Shown here: positions 32,214 through 41,316 of the stretch, one piece after another | Layout: the number at the start of each line of letters is the position of its first letter | How positions within the stretch are numbered: position 1 is the stretch's first letter | NCBI RefSeq assembly: GCF_000696225.1 | Contig: NZ_BAWN01000019.1 | Coordinates: 16,249-80,248, forward strand | DNA: 64,000 nt | Source: Serpentinimonas barnesii | Lineage (GTDB): Bacteria; Pseudomonadota; Gammaproteobacteria; Burkholderiales; Burkholderiaceae_C | Direction: 5' to 3' | Made by a program: the position numbers and the translations under genes | Notes under the pieces: generated by a model | Told to the model about the DNA's origin: nothing | Seen by the model: only the letters and a program-made list of their open reading frames with translations | Database searches by the model: none

Positions 32214-33023
32214 ATGGGTTTTCTGGCTGGTAAAAAGTTCTTGATCACGGGTGTGTTGTCCAACCGCTCCATCGCCTACGGAATTGCCCGGGCCTGCCAT
32301 GCGCAGGGGGCCGAGTTGGCGTTTAGTTACGTGGGCGAACGCTTCCGCGATCGGATCACCGATTTTGCCGCCGAGTTCGACTCCAAGCTGGTGTTCGACT
32401 GCGATGTGGCCGACGACACGCAGATCGAGCGCCTGTTCCTCGATTTGTCGGCGCACTGGCCGCGCTTTGACGGCTTCGTGCACAGCATCGGCTTTGCCCC
32501 GCGCGAGGCCATTGCTGGCAACCTGCTCGACGGCCTGAGCCGCGAGGCCTTTCGGGTGGCGCACGACATCAGCGCCTACAGCTTCCCGGCGCTGGCCAAG
32601 GCCGCCCTGCCCTATTTGAACGACCGCTCGGCCCTGCTCACCCTGAGCTACCTGGGGGCGCTGCGCACCATTCCGCACTACAACACCATGGGCCTAGCCA
32701 AGGCCAGCCTGGAGGCCAGCGTGCGCTACCTGGCCGAAGCCGTGGGGCGGCTCGATGATGGGCGCAGCATCCGCGTCAACGGCGTAAGCGCCGGCCCGAT
32801 CCGCACCTTGGCCGCCAGCGGCATCAAAGACTTTGGCAAGCTGCTGGGCATGGTGGCCGACGCCGCGCCGCTGCGGCGCAACGTGACCATCGACGACGTG
32901 GGCAACGTGGCCGCCTTCTTGCTCAGCGACCTGGCCGCCGGTGTCACGGCCGAGATCACCTACGTGGACTGCGGCTTTAGCCAGACCGCCGGCATCAGCC
33001 GCGACAGCCAGCAGGTGGCCTAA
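32214..33023 (+). CDS. fabI: Enoyl-[acyl-carrier-protein] reductase (NADH)
   Basis: Reduces trans-2-enoyl-ACP in the last step of the fatty acid elongation cycle; the target of triclosan. 269 residues. It has the atypical SDR loop TGVLSNRSIAYG (12-23), the HSIGFAP segment and the catalytic set Y146, Y156 and K163 (SYLG and YNTMGLAK). An AGGAG ribosome site (32200-32204) supports the ATG. GACAAT at 32179-32184 and TACATT at 32192-32197 are candidate -10 boxes. It is divergent from yejA with 37 bases between starts. Confidence 0.96.
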   Translation: MGFLAGKKFLITGVLSNRSIAYGIARACHAQGAELAFSYVGERFRDRITDFAAEFDSKLVFDCDVADDTQIERLFLDLSAHWPRFDGFVHSIGFAPREAIAGNLLDGLSREAFRVAHDISAYSFPALAKAALPYLNDRSALLTLSYLGALRTIPHYNTMGLAKASLEASVRYLAEAVGRLDDGRSIRVNGVSAGPIRTLAASGIKDFGKLLGMVADAAPLRRNVTIDDVGNVAAFLLSDLAAGVTAEITYVDCGFSQTAGISRDSQQVA

Positions 33024-33046
33024 GCGTCTGCGGCCGGTCGCCGCCC

Positions 33047-33418
33047 TTACTTGACCACAAAGCGCACCGTAATCGCCGGCTGATTGGGCCGGTTGATGGT
33101 TGCCACGGCGCGCGCGCCCGGTGCCAGTGGCACATTGGCTTGCAGCATGTTGGGGCCGGCCGGGGCCAGTGCGGCTTGGCTGCGCGTGGCGCCTTGCAGC
33201 ACGGTGAGCTGGCCTGTCATCTGGCTCACATTGGCCGGTTTGCCGTGGTCATCGACAAAAATCTGCGCCTGCGCGCCGCGCCCGACCAGCTCAAAGCCCA
33301 AGTCGGCCGCCACCTGCACCACGCCGCCGTGCTGCGCTTGGGGCGCGCCGTGGGCGTGGGCGTTGAAGCCGATCATCGACAGGCCCAGCAGGGCCGCCAT
33401 CATGTACCGTTTTTGCAT
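33047..33418 (-). CDS. Small secreted protein of the metal efflux operon
   Basis: 123 residues. A signal peptide (about 1-22, ending NAHA) is followed by HGAPQAQHGG, two His that could coordinate a metal, and a compact beta-rich domain with VAADLGFELVGRG and AQIFVDDHGKPANVSQMTGQLTVL. Similar small proteins with an HGG...FELV pattern often lie beside CzcB/CusB-type adaptors; whether they bind metal is unproven. It lies 106 bases after the RND gene on the same strand and is the last gene of the cluster. Confidence 0.65.
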   Translation of the reverse strand: MQKRYMMAALLGLSMIGFNAHAHGAPQAQHGGVVQVAADLGFELVGRGAQAQIFVDDHGKPANVSQMTGQLTVLQGATRSQAALAPAGPNMLQANVPLAPGARAVATINRPNQPAITVRFVVK

Positions 33419-33524
33419 TTCATGCTCCGTTGCAGATAAAAAGTTGAGGAACTGGCCGCATTGAGCGCCAACTTCACGCCGTTAGACAGCGGATTGTGAA
33501 GCAGCGCAGGCTGCGGCCGGGCCT

Positions 33525-36500
33525 TTAGAACGACTCCTGCACCGCCGCATCGGCGCGGCTGCTGTCGGTTTCATTCACCAGGCGCTCGGTCGCCCGGCGG
33601 CCATAGCGCAGGTAGAGCACCGGCGTGAGCAAGGTGTCGAGCAGGGTCGAGCTCACCAGCCCGCCAAAGATCACCACCGCCACCGGGTGCAAAATCTCCT
33701 TGCCCGGCGCATCGGCCGCCAGCAGCAGGGGCGTGAGCGCAAAAGCCGCCACCAGCGCCGTCATCAGCACCGGCGTCAGGCGCTCGAGCGAGCCGCGCAC
33801 CACCATCTCGGGCCCAAAGCGCTCGCCCTCGAACTTGCACAGGTTGATGTAGTGGCTGATCTTGAGCACGCCGTTGCGGCTGGCAATGCCGGCCAAGGTG
33901 ATGAAGCCCACCATCGAAGCCACCGACAGGCTCACCCCCGCGATCCACATCGCCAGCACCGAACCAATCAGCGCCAGCGGGATGTTGAGCATGATGATGC
34001 CCGCCAGCAGCACAGATTTGTAGCGCGAATACAGCACCATAAAGATTAGCAGCAGCGAAAGCAGCGACAAGCCCGCAATCAAGCGCGTGGCCTGCTCCTG
34101 CGCCAAGAACTGCCCTTCGAGCGTGATAAAGGCCCCCGGCGGCAGCTCGCTGCGCGCGATCACGGCGCGCACGTCGGTGATGATGCGGCCCATGTCGGAG
34201 CCGTCGGTGTTGGCAAAGACCACGATGCGCCGGCGCCCGTTCTCGCGCCCGATCTGGTTCGGCCCGTCGGTGATCTCCACCGTGGCAAAGGCCGATACCG
34301 GCACGCTGCCCGAGGGCGTGTGCACCAGCAGGCGCTCCAGGTCTTGCGGGCTGCGCGCCTGATCCGGCAGGCGCAGCACCAGCTCGAAGCGGCGCGCCCC
34401 ATCGACGATCACCGCCCCGTGCGCGCCGTCGGTGAGCGCTTGCAGCACGCGCACCGCCTCACCCGGCGACAAGCCGGTCTGCGCCAGCCGCTGGTGATCG
34501 ATGCGCACCGTGATCTGCGGGATCAGCACCTGTTTTTCGACGCTCAAATCCACCAGCCCCGGCACCGCCTCCAGCTCCTGGCGCAGTTGCGCCGCCAGCC
34601 CACGCAGGGTGTCGGTGTCGTCGCCAAAGACCTTGATCGCAATCTGCGCCCGCACCCCGGCCAGCAAATGGTCCAGCCGGTGCGAGATCGGCTGCCCCAC
34701 CGCCACCTGCACCGGCAGCACCGACAGGCGCTGGCGCAGATCGGCCATGATGGCCTCGCGGTCGCGCTCGCTCGGGGCCAGCCCCACGTCGATTTCGGCC
34801 GCATGCACCCCTTCGGCGTGCTCGTCGAGCTCGGCGCGGCCGGTGCGGCGCCCCACGTGCGTGACTTCGGGCACTTGCAAGATCAGCGTTTCGGCCAGCG
34901 CGCCGATGCGGTTCGACTCCTCCAGCGAGGTGCCCGGCTGCATCAGCATGCCGAGCGTGAGCGAGCCCTCGTTGAAGGCTGGCAGGAAGGCGCGCGGGAA
35001 AAACGGCACGCTCGCCGCAGCCAGCGCCACCGCCACCAGCGCCGCCGCCAGCAGCAGCCGTGTGCGCCCAAAGGACCAGTGCAGCAGCCGCGTGTCCCAG
35101 GCTTTGAGGCGCTTGACCAATGGGCTGTCGCCGTGGTCGAGGCGCTTCATGCGCGGCAGCAGGTAGTAGCACAGCACCGGCGTGACGGTCATGGCCACCC
35201 CCATCGAAGCCAGGATCGAGACGATGTAGGCCACCCCCAGCGGCGAGAACAGCCGCCCCTCGATGCCCGGCAGCGCAAACAGCGGCACGAACACCAGCAC
35301 CACGATCAGCGTGGCATAGACGATGCCGGTGCGCACCTCGATGCTGGCCTGGCGCACCACCTCGATCACCGGCAGCGGCCGCTCCAGCAAGCGGTTTTGC
35401 TTGAGGCGGCGCAAGGTGTTTTCCACATCCACCACCGCGTCATCGACCAGCTCGCCGATGGCAATCGCAATGCCGCCCAGCGTCATCACGTTGATGGTCT
35501 GCCCCAGCCAGTGAAACACCAGCGCCGTGGCGGCCAGCGAGAGCGGGATGGCGGTGAGCGAGATCAGCGTGGTGCGCGCCGAGAGCAAAAAGGCAAACAG
35601 CACGATCGCCACCATGATGGCCCCATCGCGCAGCGCATGGGCCACATTGCCCGTGGCCGCCTGGATGAAGTCGGCCTGCCTGAACAGCACCTGCGGCTCG
35701 GCCAGCCCGGCCGGGCGCCCAGCCTGGAGCTCGGCCAGCGCGGCCTCGATCTGCTCGGTCAGGCGCAACGTGTCGGCACCGGGTTGCTTTTGCACGCTCA
35801 ACACCACTGCGGGGGCGCCGTTGAAACCGGCGTCGCCGCGTTTGAGCCCCGCCGCAAAACGCACCTGCGCCACCTGCTGCAACAGGATCGGGCGGCCGTC
35901 GCGCCAGGCCACCGCCAGCCCCTGCAAGTCTTCCAGGCGGCTGCTGCGCCCGATGTGGCGGATCAGGTACTCGCGGCTGTTGCGGTCGATGAAGCCACCG
36001 CCGGCGTTGCTGGCAAAGCCGTTCAGCGCCGCCTCAATCTGCGTCAGCGTGACACCAAACTGCGCCATGCGCTGCGGATCCGGCTCGACGCGCAACTGGC
36101 GCACCTCGCCGCCGATCGGGATCACCTGCGACACCCCGGCGATGGAGAGCAGGCGCGGACGCAACACAAAATCGGCGTACTCGCGCGCCGCCATGGCCCT
36201 GTTTGCCACATCCTCGGCCGCCTCCTCGGCGGCACCCGTGGCGCTCGCCGTGCCTGGTTCGGGCGCTTGCAGCGGCAGCGCCAGCAGCATCACCTCGCCC
36301 ATGATCGACGACACCGGCCCCATGGTCGGGCTGATCTCGGGCGGCAGTTGCTCGCGCACCAGCGCCAGCCGCTCGGCGACTTGCTGGCGGTTGCGAAACA
36401 CGTCGGTGCCCCAGTCGAACTCGGCATAGACGATCGACAGGCCGATGCCCGAGACCGAGCGCACCCGCGTCACGCCGGGCATGCCGTTGAGCGCGGTTTC

Positions 36501-36707
36501 GATCGGCACCGTGACCAGTTGCTCGACCTCCTCCGGGGCCATGCCGCCGGCTTCGGTGAGCACCGTAACCTGCGGTTTGTTCAGGTCCGGGAACACATCG
36601 ACCGGCATGCGCCAGGCGGTGAGGGCCCCATAGACCAGCAGAATGCCTGCAAAAACCAGCACAAAAAGCCGGTTATTCAGGCTGTTGCGAACGATCCAGT
36701 TAAACAT
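33525..36707 (-). CDS. Heavy-metal RND efflux pump, CusA/CzcA family
   Basis: 1060-residue inner-membrane proton/metal antiporter with the twelve-helix, two-large-loop RND layout. The N-terminus [18 protein letters not shown] and the porter motif [20 protein letters not shown] are typical of the HME group. Membrane helix 4 carries [13 protein letters not shown] (about 418-432), the acidic residues expected for proton relay. The metal cannot be fixed from sequence alone; Cu/Ag (Cus) and Co/Zn/Cd (Czc) types are both possible. It follows the adaptor gene by 18 bases. Confidence 0.9.
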   Translation of the reverse strand: MFNWIVRNSLNNRLFVLVFAGILLVYGALTAWRMPVDVFPDLNKPQVTVLTEAGGMAPEEVEQLVTVPIETALNGMPGVTRVRSVSGIGLSIVYAEFDWGTDVFRNRQQVAERLALVREQLPPEISPTMGPVSSIMGEVMLLALPLQAPEPGTASATGAAEEAAEDVANRAMAAREYADFVLRPRLLSIAGVSQVIPIGGEVRQLRVEPDPQRMAQFGVTLTQIEAALNGFASNAGGGFIDRNSREYLIRHIGRSSRLEDLQGLAVAWRDGRPILLQQVAQVRFAAGLKRGDAGFNGAPAVVLSVQKQPGADTLRLTEQIEAALAELQAGRPAGLAEPQVLFRQADFIQAATGNVAHALRDGAIMVAIVLFAFLLSARTTLISLTAIPLSLAATALVFHWLGQTINVMTLGGIAIAIGELVDDAVVDVENTLRRLKQNRLLERPLPVIEVVRQASIEVRTGIVYATLIVVLVFVPLFALPGIEGRLFSPLGVAYIVSILASMGVAMTVTPVLCYYLLPRMKRLDHGDSPLVKRLKAWDTRLLHWSFGRTRLLLAAALVAVALAAASVPFFPRAFLPAFNEGSLTLGMLMQPGTSLEESNRIGALAETLILQVPEVTHVGRRTGRAELDEHAEGVHAAEIDVGLAPSERDREAIMADLRQRLSVLPVQVAVGQPISHRLDHLLAGVRAQIAIKVFGDDTDTLRGLAAQLRQELEAVPGLVDLSVEKQVLIPQITVRIDHQRLAQTGLSPGEAVRVLQALTDGAHGAVIVDGARRFELVLRLPDQARSPQDLERLLVHTPSGSVPVSAFATVEITDGPNQIGRENGRRRIVVFANTDGSDMGRIITDVRAVIARSELPPGAFITLEGQFLAQEQATRLIAGLSLLSLLLIFMVLYSRYKSVLLAGIIMLNIPLALIGSVLAMWIAGVSLSVASMVGFITLAGIASRNGVLKISHYINLCKFEGERFGPEMVVRGSLERLTPVLMTALVAAFALTPLLLAADAPGKEILHPVAVVIFGGLVSSTLLDTLLTPVLYLRYGRRATERLVNETDSSRADAAVQESF

Positions 36708-36725
36708 GGCGGCCTTTTTGGATCG

Positions 36726-37946
36726 TTAGCGGATTTGCGCCAGCAGTGCCGCGCCGCGCACCACCACCCGGTTGTCGGTACCCAGCCCGGCGTGCACCAC
36801 CACGGTGCTGGCGTCGAGCGCGCTGAACTGCACCGGCTGCGGGATGTAGCGCTCGGTGCCCGACTTGATCCACAGCACCGGCTGATTCGCCGGGTTGCGG
36901 GTGATGGCCTCGGCCGGCAGCACAAAACCCTGCAGGGTGTCGGTGCGCTGCACGATCAGCCGCACCGGCTGGCCCAGCGCCAGCGGCAGTGGCGCGGGGG
37001 CTGCACCGGGCGTTGCAGGCGTTGCGGCTGCGCCAGCAGCAGGCGGGCTAAGCCGGGCGCGAAACAGCAAGGGCAGCACCCCGTCGCGCATGGCGGCCCC
37101 GCTGCCCAGCGGCTCCAGCCGCACGCCGGGCACGCCGATCAGCGTGGCGGCTGCGATGCGCTGGCTCAGCGCCACGTCGGCCGTGCTGGCCTCGACCAGC
37201 AGGCGCGCCGGATCGACAATCTCAAACAGCACATCGCGGCCCTCCACCACCTGGCCGGCCAGCACCTCGGCGCGCGCGATCACGCCGCCTACCGGGGCGC
37301 GCAGCGCTAGGCGCGCGCGCTGCCCGGTGGCCAGCGCCTGTTGGCGCGCTTGCAGGCTGTGCAGTTCGGACTGCGCGGCCTCGATCTCGCGCCGGGGAAC
37401 CGAGCCCTCTAGGCTTTGCAGGCGCTGCCAGCGCTGCTCGGCCAGGCCCTGCGCGGCGCGCAGCTCGGCCAGTTGGGCTTGCAGCGCAGCGGCGGCGAGC
37501 GGGTCGGGCAGGTGCTGCACATAAGCCAGCACCTCGCCCTGGCGCACGCGCTGCCCCGGCAGCGGCAAACCGCGCGGCCCGGCTGCGATCAGTCCCGCCA
37601 CCGGGCTTTGCACGCGCGCCCCGGCGTTGGGGTCCAGCACCACCCGGCCCGAGAGCTCGCTGGTCTGCGGCACCTGGCTGGGCTGGGCCAGCACGGTGCG
37701 CACCCCCATCAGGCGCTGCGAGGCCATGGGCACCTGCACGCTGCCGTCGGGCAGGCGCGTCAGGCCGTCGGGGCGTGCGGCGGCACCTGGGGCATCGAGG
37801 TGTTCACCGTCGGGGCCGTGAGCCCCCGGAGCGGCCCAGGCGATGCCAGCGGATGGCAAGGCCAGCGGCAGCGCCACGGGGAGCGCCACCATGAGTGCCG
37901 ATGCGAGCGCGGCCGTGTGCATCCAAACATGCGGAAATTTTTTCAT
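36726..37946 (-). CDS. RND efflux periplasmic adaptor with HGPDGEH motif
   Basis: 406-residue membrane-fusion protein. A signal peptide (about 1-38) is followed at the mature end by GAHGPDGEHLD (about 41-51), rich in His, Asp and Glu. The hairpin/lipoyl domain (VVLDPNAGARVQSPVAGLI, then a coiled coil with many Leu/Gln/Arg) and the beta-barrel LRAPVGGVIARAEVLAG are visible. It joins the RND pump to the TolC-type channel. It starts 5 bases after the membrane-anchored accessory gene, which has nearly the same motif. Confidence 0.85.
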   Translation of the reverse strand: MKKFPHVWMHTAALASALMVALPVALPLALPSAGIAWAAPGAHGPDGEHLDAPGAAARPDGLTRLPDGSVQVPMASQRLMGVRTVLAQPSQVPQTSELSGRVVLDPNAGARVQSPVAGLIAAGPRGLPLPGQRVRQGEVLAYVQHLPDPLAAAALQAQLAELRAAQGLAEQRWQRLQSLEGSVPRREIEAAQSELHSLQARQQALATGQRARLALRAPVGGVIARAEVLAGQVVEGRDVLFEIVDPARLLVEASTADVALSQRIAAATLIGVPGVRLEPLGSGAAMRDGVLPLLFRARLSPPAAGAAATPATPGAAPAPLPLALGQPVRLIVQRTDTLQGFVLPAEAITRNPANQPVLWIKSGTERYIPQPVQFSALDASTVVVHAGLGTDNRVVVRGAALLAQIR

Positions 37947-37951
37947 GATCC

Positions 37952-38566
37952 CTATCCTTTGTTGGCGCGCACGGCCTTGCCGCGGCGCAAAAACCAAATC
38001 CCGCCACCGGCCAGCAGCAGCCCGCCGCCGACCAGCGTCAGCGGCAGCGCCAGCTCTTCGAGCAAGGTGTGTTCGTGCCCGTGGCCACCTTGCTGCGGCG
38101 CAGCCACTTGCAGGCTGCCTTCGAGCAAGTCGGACTGCTCGCCCGCGATCACCGTCAGCACCAGCGCGTGCTGGCCCGGCTGGCGCAGCGCCTGCAGCAG
38201 CGCGGCGTCCTCCAGCAGGTAGTCGCCCTGCTCGGGCCTGAAGGTCGCGGCGGCTTGCAGCGCCCCGGACTCGATGTGCAACTGCGCTTGCAGCACCGGC
38301 TCGCTGCTCTGAAACTGGTTCACATACAGGCTCAGGCCCTCGGCTTGCAGGCGGCCCACGACTTCAAACAGTTCCGACTGGGCCTCGAAACGCGGCAGCG
38401 CCGCCGCGCCCGCAGCGGCAGCGCCAGGGGCCGCATCCAGGTGCTCGCCGTCGGGGCCGTGGGCTCCGGGGGCGGCGTGGCTGGCCAGCGCCAGCGTACA
38501 CAGGGCCGCCGCCGCTAGGCTGTGTTTCAGTTTCAGGCGCAAAGGGGATTTCATTCTGGGCTTCAT
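37952..38566 (-). CDS. Membrane-anchored periplasmic accessory protein of the metal efflux operon
   Basis: 204 residues of unknown function. An N-terminal signal (about 1-31) is followed by GAHGPDGEHLD, the same 11 residues as in the adaptor, then a periplasmic domain of about 110 residues, a His cluster GGHGHEH near 162-168, and a single C-terminal membrane helix (about 175-193) with a basic tail RRGKAVRANKG. The layout suggests an inner-membrane-anchored metal-binding or metal-delivery protein. The ATG overlaps the stop of the TolC-type gene as ATGA. Confidence 0.65.
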   Translation of the reverse strand: MKPRMKSPLRLKLKHSLAAAALCTLALASHAAPGAHGPDGEHLDAAPGAAAAGAAALPRFEAQSELFEVVGRLQAEGLSLYVNQFQSSEPVLQAQLHIESGALQAAATFRPEQGDYLLEDAALLQALRQPGQHALVLTVIAGEQSDLLEGSLQVAAPQQGGHGHEHTLLEELALPLTLVGGGLLLAGGGIWFLRRGKAVRANKG

Positions 38567-39972
38567 GGCAGGATTCCAATTGAGAGTTGCAGCCGCGCTT
38601 GCGCGATCTGCTGCTGCAGGCGCAGCGTTTGCAGGGCGGCTTCAGCTTCGGAAGCCGCAGCGCGGGTACGCAGCCAGTCGGCCAGTGCGGTTTCGCCGCT
38701 GCGGAAGGATTTTTCGATCAGGGCGGCGCGCTCCTGCAGTTGCCCGGCGCGCTGCGACGCATGGGCGATCTGGTGCGTCATCCCGGTCAGCGTGGCTTGC
38801 TGCTGCGCCCACTGGGCCTGCAGTTGCCACTCCAGCTCCTGCTGGCGCGCTTGGGCCTGCGCGTAGGCGCCTTGGGCCGCCAGCAACTGCGGGCTGTGCT
38901 GGGCCGGGCTGTGCAAGGGGATGCGCAAGCTCAGGCCCAAGCTCTGCGTGGCGGCTGCGCCGCGCGCCTCCACCTGCTGCACCCAGCGCGTCTGCAATTC
39001 GGGCGCGGCGCGGCGGCTGCGCTCGACCAAGGCCAGTTGGCGTTGCGCCCACTGGCTGTGCGCAGCCGCTTCGCGCAGCAGCGGGTGCTGCGCCAGCGCG
39101 GACGGGGGGGCCTGCGCCTGCAGCGCTTCAAGGGCCGGGATGGCGCTCAAACCGGTCAGGCCTTGCCAGTGAAGTTCAGCGCTTTGCAGCGCGCTGCGCG
39201 CCTGCTGCAGCAGCGCCTGCGCTTGCAGCAGCTCGGCCTGTGCCGCCAGGCTGTCGGTGCGGGCGCGCTCGCCCGCAGCCAGCAGCCGCTGCATATCGGC
39301 GGCCAACTGGCGCAACGCCTCCACTTCTGCGGTGCGCAGCACCAGCGCCAGCCGCTGCTGCTGCACGGCGGCCGCCGCATCGAGCAAGGCCTGCGCCAGT
39401 TGCACGCGCTGGGCGCTGGCGCTGGCCTGGGCAAGGGCGGCAGCGGCCTCGGCCTGTTGCGCACTGGCCAGGCGCTGGCCCGGCAACCACAGCGGCAGCG
39501 CCACACCGAGCTCGCTTTCGCGCGCCCCAGCGTTGCGCGTGAACTGGTCGGTGCGCCAGCCCACTTCGAGCACCGGCGCACCCGGCAGCCAGGCCCGCGC
39601 AGCAGCTTGCTCGGCCCCGGCAGATTGCGCCGCTGCCAAAGCGGCAACCGACTCGGCGCTGCGCGCCCAAGCGGCGTCTAGCGCCTGGGCCCAGCTTGGC
39701 GCTTGTGGCGCAAGCGGCAAGGCGGGTGCAGCGCCTGCACCTGCAGCTGCACCAGCAGCCACCGCAGCGCCAGGCCGCGCCGCAACGAAACCGCCAGAGC
39801 CAAGTGTGGGCGCCTGAGCCACCAAGGAGGCCGGGAGCGCGAGGCCAGCTCGGCTGGCACCGGCCTCGGCGCGGGAAGGCGCGGACACAAGCGCTTGCGC
39901 CAGCAAGCCCGGCACGGCCGCACACAGGGCGACGGCAGCACCGATCGCCCGAAAACGGGAAGAAAAAAACAT
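38563..39972 (-). CDS. TolC/CzcC-family outer-membrane efflux protein
   Basis: 469 residues. A signal peptide (about 1-26) is followed by an Ala-rich stretch (to about 100) and two repeats of long Ala/Gln/Leu-rich helices, the TolC fold. Segments such as LGVALPLWLPGQRLASAQQ and LGLSLRIPLHSPAQ are the paired beta-strand regions of CzcC/CusC-type channels. No lipobox is visible. It forms the outer-membrane duct of the RND system. It lies 132 bases downstream of the His-rich gene, a gap that holds two hairpins. Confidence 0.82.
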   Translation of the reverse strand: MFFSSRFRAIGAAVALCAAVPGLLAQALVSAPSRAEAGASRAGLALPASLVAQAPTLGSGGFVAARPGAAVAAGAAAGAGAAPALPLAPQAPSWAQALDAAWARSAESVAALAAAQSAGAEQAAARAWLPGAPVLEVGWRTDQFTRNAGARESELGVALPLWLPGQRLASAQQAEAAAALAQASASAQRVQLAQALLDAAAAVQQQRLALVLRTAEVEALRQLAADMQRLLAAGERARTDSLAAQAELLQAQALLQQARSALQSAELHWQGLTGLSAIPALEALQAQAPPSALAQHPLLREAAAHSQWAQRQLALVERSRRAAPELQTRWVQQVEARGAAATQSLGLSLRIPLHSPAQHSPQLLAAQGAYAQAQARQQELEWQLQAQWAQQQATLTGMTHQIAHASQRAGQLQERAALIEKSFRSGETALADWLRTRAAASEAEAALQTLRLQQQIAQARLQLSIGILP

Positions 39973-40024
39973 GAAAACCCCTGCAAACAGCAGCCTGAGA
40001 CGATCTGGGGTCAGCCAAAGCGCG

Positions 40025-40043
40025 CCCTTGGAGCAACCAAGGG
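40025..40043. repeat. Perfect 7-bp inverted repeat between the His-rich gene and the TolC-type gene
   Basis: CCCTTGG (40025-40031) and CCAAGGG (40037-40043) pair over a 5-base loop. No T-tract follows on the minus strand, so it is not a standard terminator. Confidence 0.55.
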
Positions 40044-40075
40044 ACGAGCAGGACTGCGCCAGACCAAGCGTTGTA

Positions 40076-40099
40076 GCCCGCGCAACAAAAAGCGCGGGC
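40076..40099. repeat. Perfect 8-bp GC inverted repeat with an A/T loop
   Basis: GCCCGCGC (40076-40083) and GCGCGGGC (40092-40099) flank AACAAAAA. It lies 5 bases beyond the stop of the His-rich gene (minus strand). With no T-run after it, an RNA-stabilising or partial-attenuation role is as likely as termination. Confidence 0.55.
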
Positions 40100-40104
40100 G
40101 CGGC

Positions 40105-40455
40105 TCAGCTCAGGGTGCGCGGAGGTCGGTGCAGGGGGTCGGCGTAGGGATTGGGCAGGAGGTCGGCCCAATACTGAGGCAGCCCTGTGAGGGGCAAGGG
40201 AAAAGTGAGGTGGGAAAGCGCCAGATAGGTGGCCACCACGTGCGATCCGTCCAGCGCCACGTGCTCAAACGAGGCTTGGCTGGCGTCGGCATGCACGCTG
40301 CCGTCGTGGTGGTGGTGGTGACCTACGTCTTTCCAGTGCAGGGCGGCGTGGGTGGCATCGGCCGCCACCTTGGCTAGGGAAGGCAAGCCAGCCCCCGCCA
40401 AGCCTTGCCAAAGCAAGGCCCACACAGCCACGAAAAGCACCAGTTTGCGACGCAT
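40105..40455 (-). CDS. His-rich secreted protein, first gene of the metal efflux operon
   Basis: 116 residues. It has an N-terminal signal (about 1-23, hydrophobic LVLFVAVWALLWQGLAGAG), then HAALHWKDVGHHHHHDGSVHAD at about 36-57 with nine His, and a Pro-rich C-terminal tail. No domain is recognised. Position and composition suggest a periplasmic metal-binding or sensing protein. The -10 box lies 7 bases before the ATG, so its message may be leaderless. It leads the operon TolC-type, accessory, adaptor, RND and secreted protein. Confidence 0.62.
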   Translation of the reverse strand: MRRKLVLFVAVWALLWQGLAGAGLPSLAKVAADATHAALHWKDVGHHHHHDGSVHADASQASFEHVALDGSHVVATYLALSHLTFPLPLTGLPQYWADLLPNPYADPLHRPPRTLS

Positions 40456-40462
40456 GTTAGCG

Positions 40463-40471
40463 ATTCTAGCA
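40463..40471 (-). promoter_or_regulatory. Extended -10 promoter of the metal efflux operon
   Basis: On the minus strand TGC-TAGAAT forms an extended -10 (TGn plus five of six consensus bases). It ends 7 bases before the ATG of the His-rich gene. No good -35 is seen, as expected for extended -10 promoters. No obvious metalloregulator operator could be identified in 40456-40570. Confidence 0.45.
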
Positions 40472-40570
40472 GCAAGCCATGACCGGGCGCCTTAGCGTAC
40501 GGTGCTTGTGTGTGTTGTAGTGTGCGGCTGTCGCACTTAGCCGGCGCAAGCCTGTGGCAGGTGCACCCAA

Positions 40571-40978
40571 TTAGGGTACCCAGAGCTTCACGCTGCGCGA
40601 GCGGCGGATATTGGCGTCCCGTGTGGCAAGCGTCAGGCCGTAGGCGCGTGCAGTGGCCACGATGATGCGGTCGGCCGGATCGCCATGAAACCCCTTGGGA
40701 AGATTATCCAGCGCGAGAATGGCGCCGACATCCATGGGCATGAGCGTCACCGTTTCGGGTGCCGCCGCCATGGGGAGCCAGTGGGCCAGCGGGCTGTCGA
40801 TTTCGAGGCGACCCTTGGCGGCCAGCATCTGCGCTTCCCACAGGCTAATGGGGGCAAGAGCGGGCGGTGTGCCGGCTGCGGCCAACGCATCCAGCGCGGC
40901 GCGCTCATTTTCCGCAAGATCTGGCTGGCCGAGCAACCACCACAACCAGATGTGGGTGTCGAGCAAGGGCGGCTTCAC
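40571..40978 (-). CDS. PIN-domain toxin (VapC family)
   Basis: 135-residue PIN ribonuclease, the toxin of a type II toxin-antitoxin pair. The acidic metal site is present: D7 (LLDTHIWLW), E48 (SLWEAQM), D103 (GDPADRIIVATA) and D121 (TRDANI). The GTG start overlaps the antitoxin stop as GTGA, the usual coupling. VapC-type toxins cut tRNA or rRNA; the target here is unknown. Confidence 0.88.
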   Translation of the reverse strand: MKPPLLDTHIWLWWLLGQPDLAENERAALDALAAAGTPPALAPISLWEAQMLAAKGRLEIDSPLAHWLPMAAAPETVTLMPMDVGAILALDNLPKGFHGDPADRIIVATARAYGLTLATRDANIRRSRSVKLWVP

Positions 40979-41232
40979 ACCACCCGACCGCGCGCTGCGT
41001 CAAAGGCGGTGGAGTCAAGCACGCTTTCTGGCGGCAGTGCGTGCAAGCGGCCACGGCCGCGCAGCCGCAGCCAAGTTGGTATGACTTGGGGCGCGGCGGC
41101 CATCGGCACCAGACGCGCCACCACCCTGCCACTGCGCGTCAAATCGACCGCAGCACCATCCTGCTCCACACGACGGATCACATCAACGCAGCGTAGCTTG
41201 AAATCCGTGACACTGACGGCAATAGGCACCAT
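40975..41232 (-). CDS. Phd/YefM-family antitoxin
   Basis: 85 residues. The N-terminal DNA-binding part has VSVTDFKLRCVDVIRRVEQ, DLTRSGRVVARLVP (about 7-43), the Phd/YefM fold; the C-terminal part should neutralise the PIN toxin. A GGAG site 7 bases before the ATG supports the start. The pair is flanked by hflC and the metal efflux operon, exactly at the break in hflC-hisZ order. Autoregulation through the upstream gap is expected for the family. Confidence 0.82.
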   Translation of the reverse strand: MVPIAVSVTDFKLRCVDVIRRVEQDGAAVDLTRSGRVVARLVPMAAAPQVIPTWLRLRGRGRLHALPPESVLDSTAFDAARGRVV

Positions 41233-41316
41233 CGCATTTCTCCAGACGGGGTGAGAGGGAGATTAGCACAAAACCAGCCCAAGCCGTCACCTGAATCCGC
41301 GACCTCAACCCTAACT

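Noticed and set aside
34320..37310. A long plus-strand open frame (about 1000 codons) across the RND and adaptor genes
   Set aside because: Antisense to genes with strong family motifs; the translation is Arg/His/Gln-rich and matches nothing I recognise.
40305..40320. A GTG tandem run resembling a microsatellite
   Set aside because: It is the His-codon run of the His-rich leader protein read on the other strand, so coding explains it.
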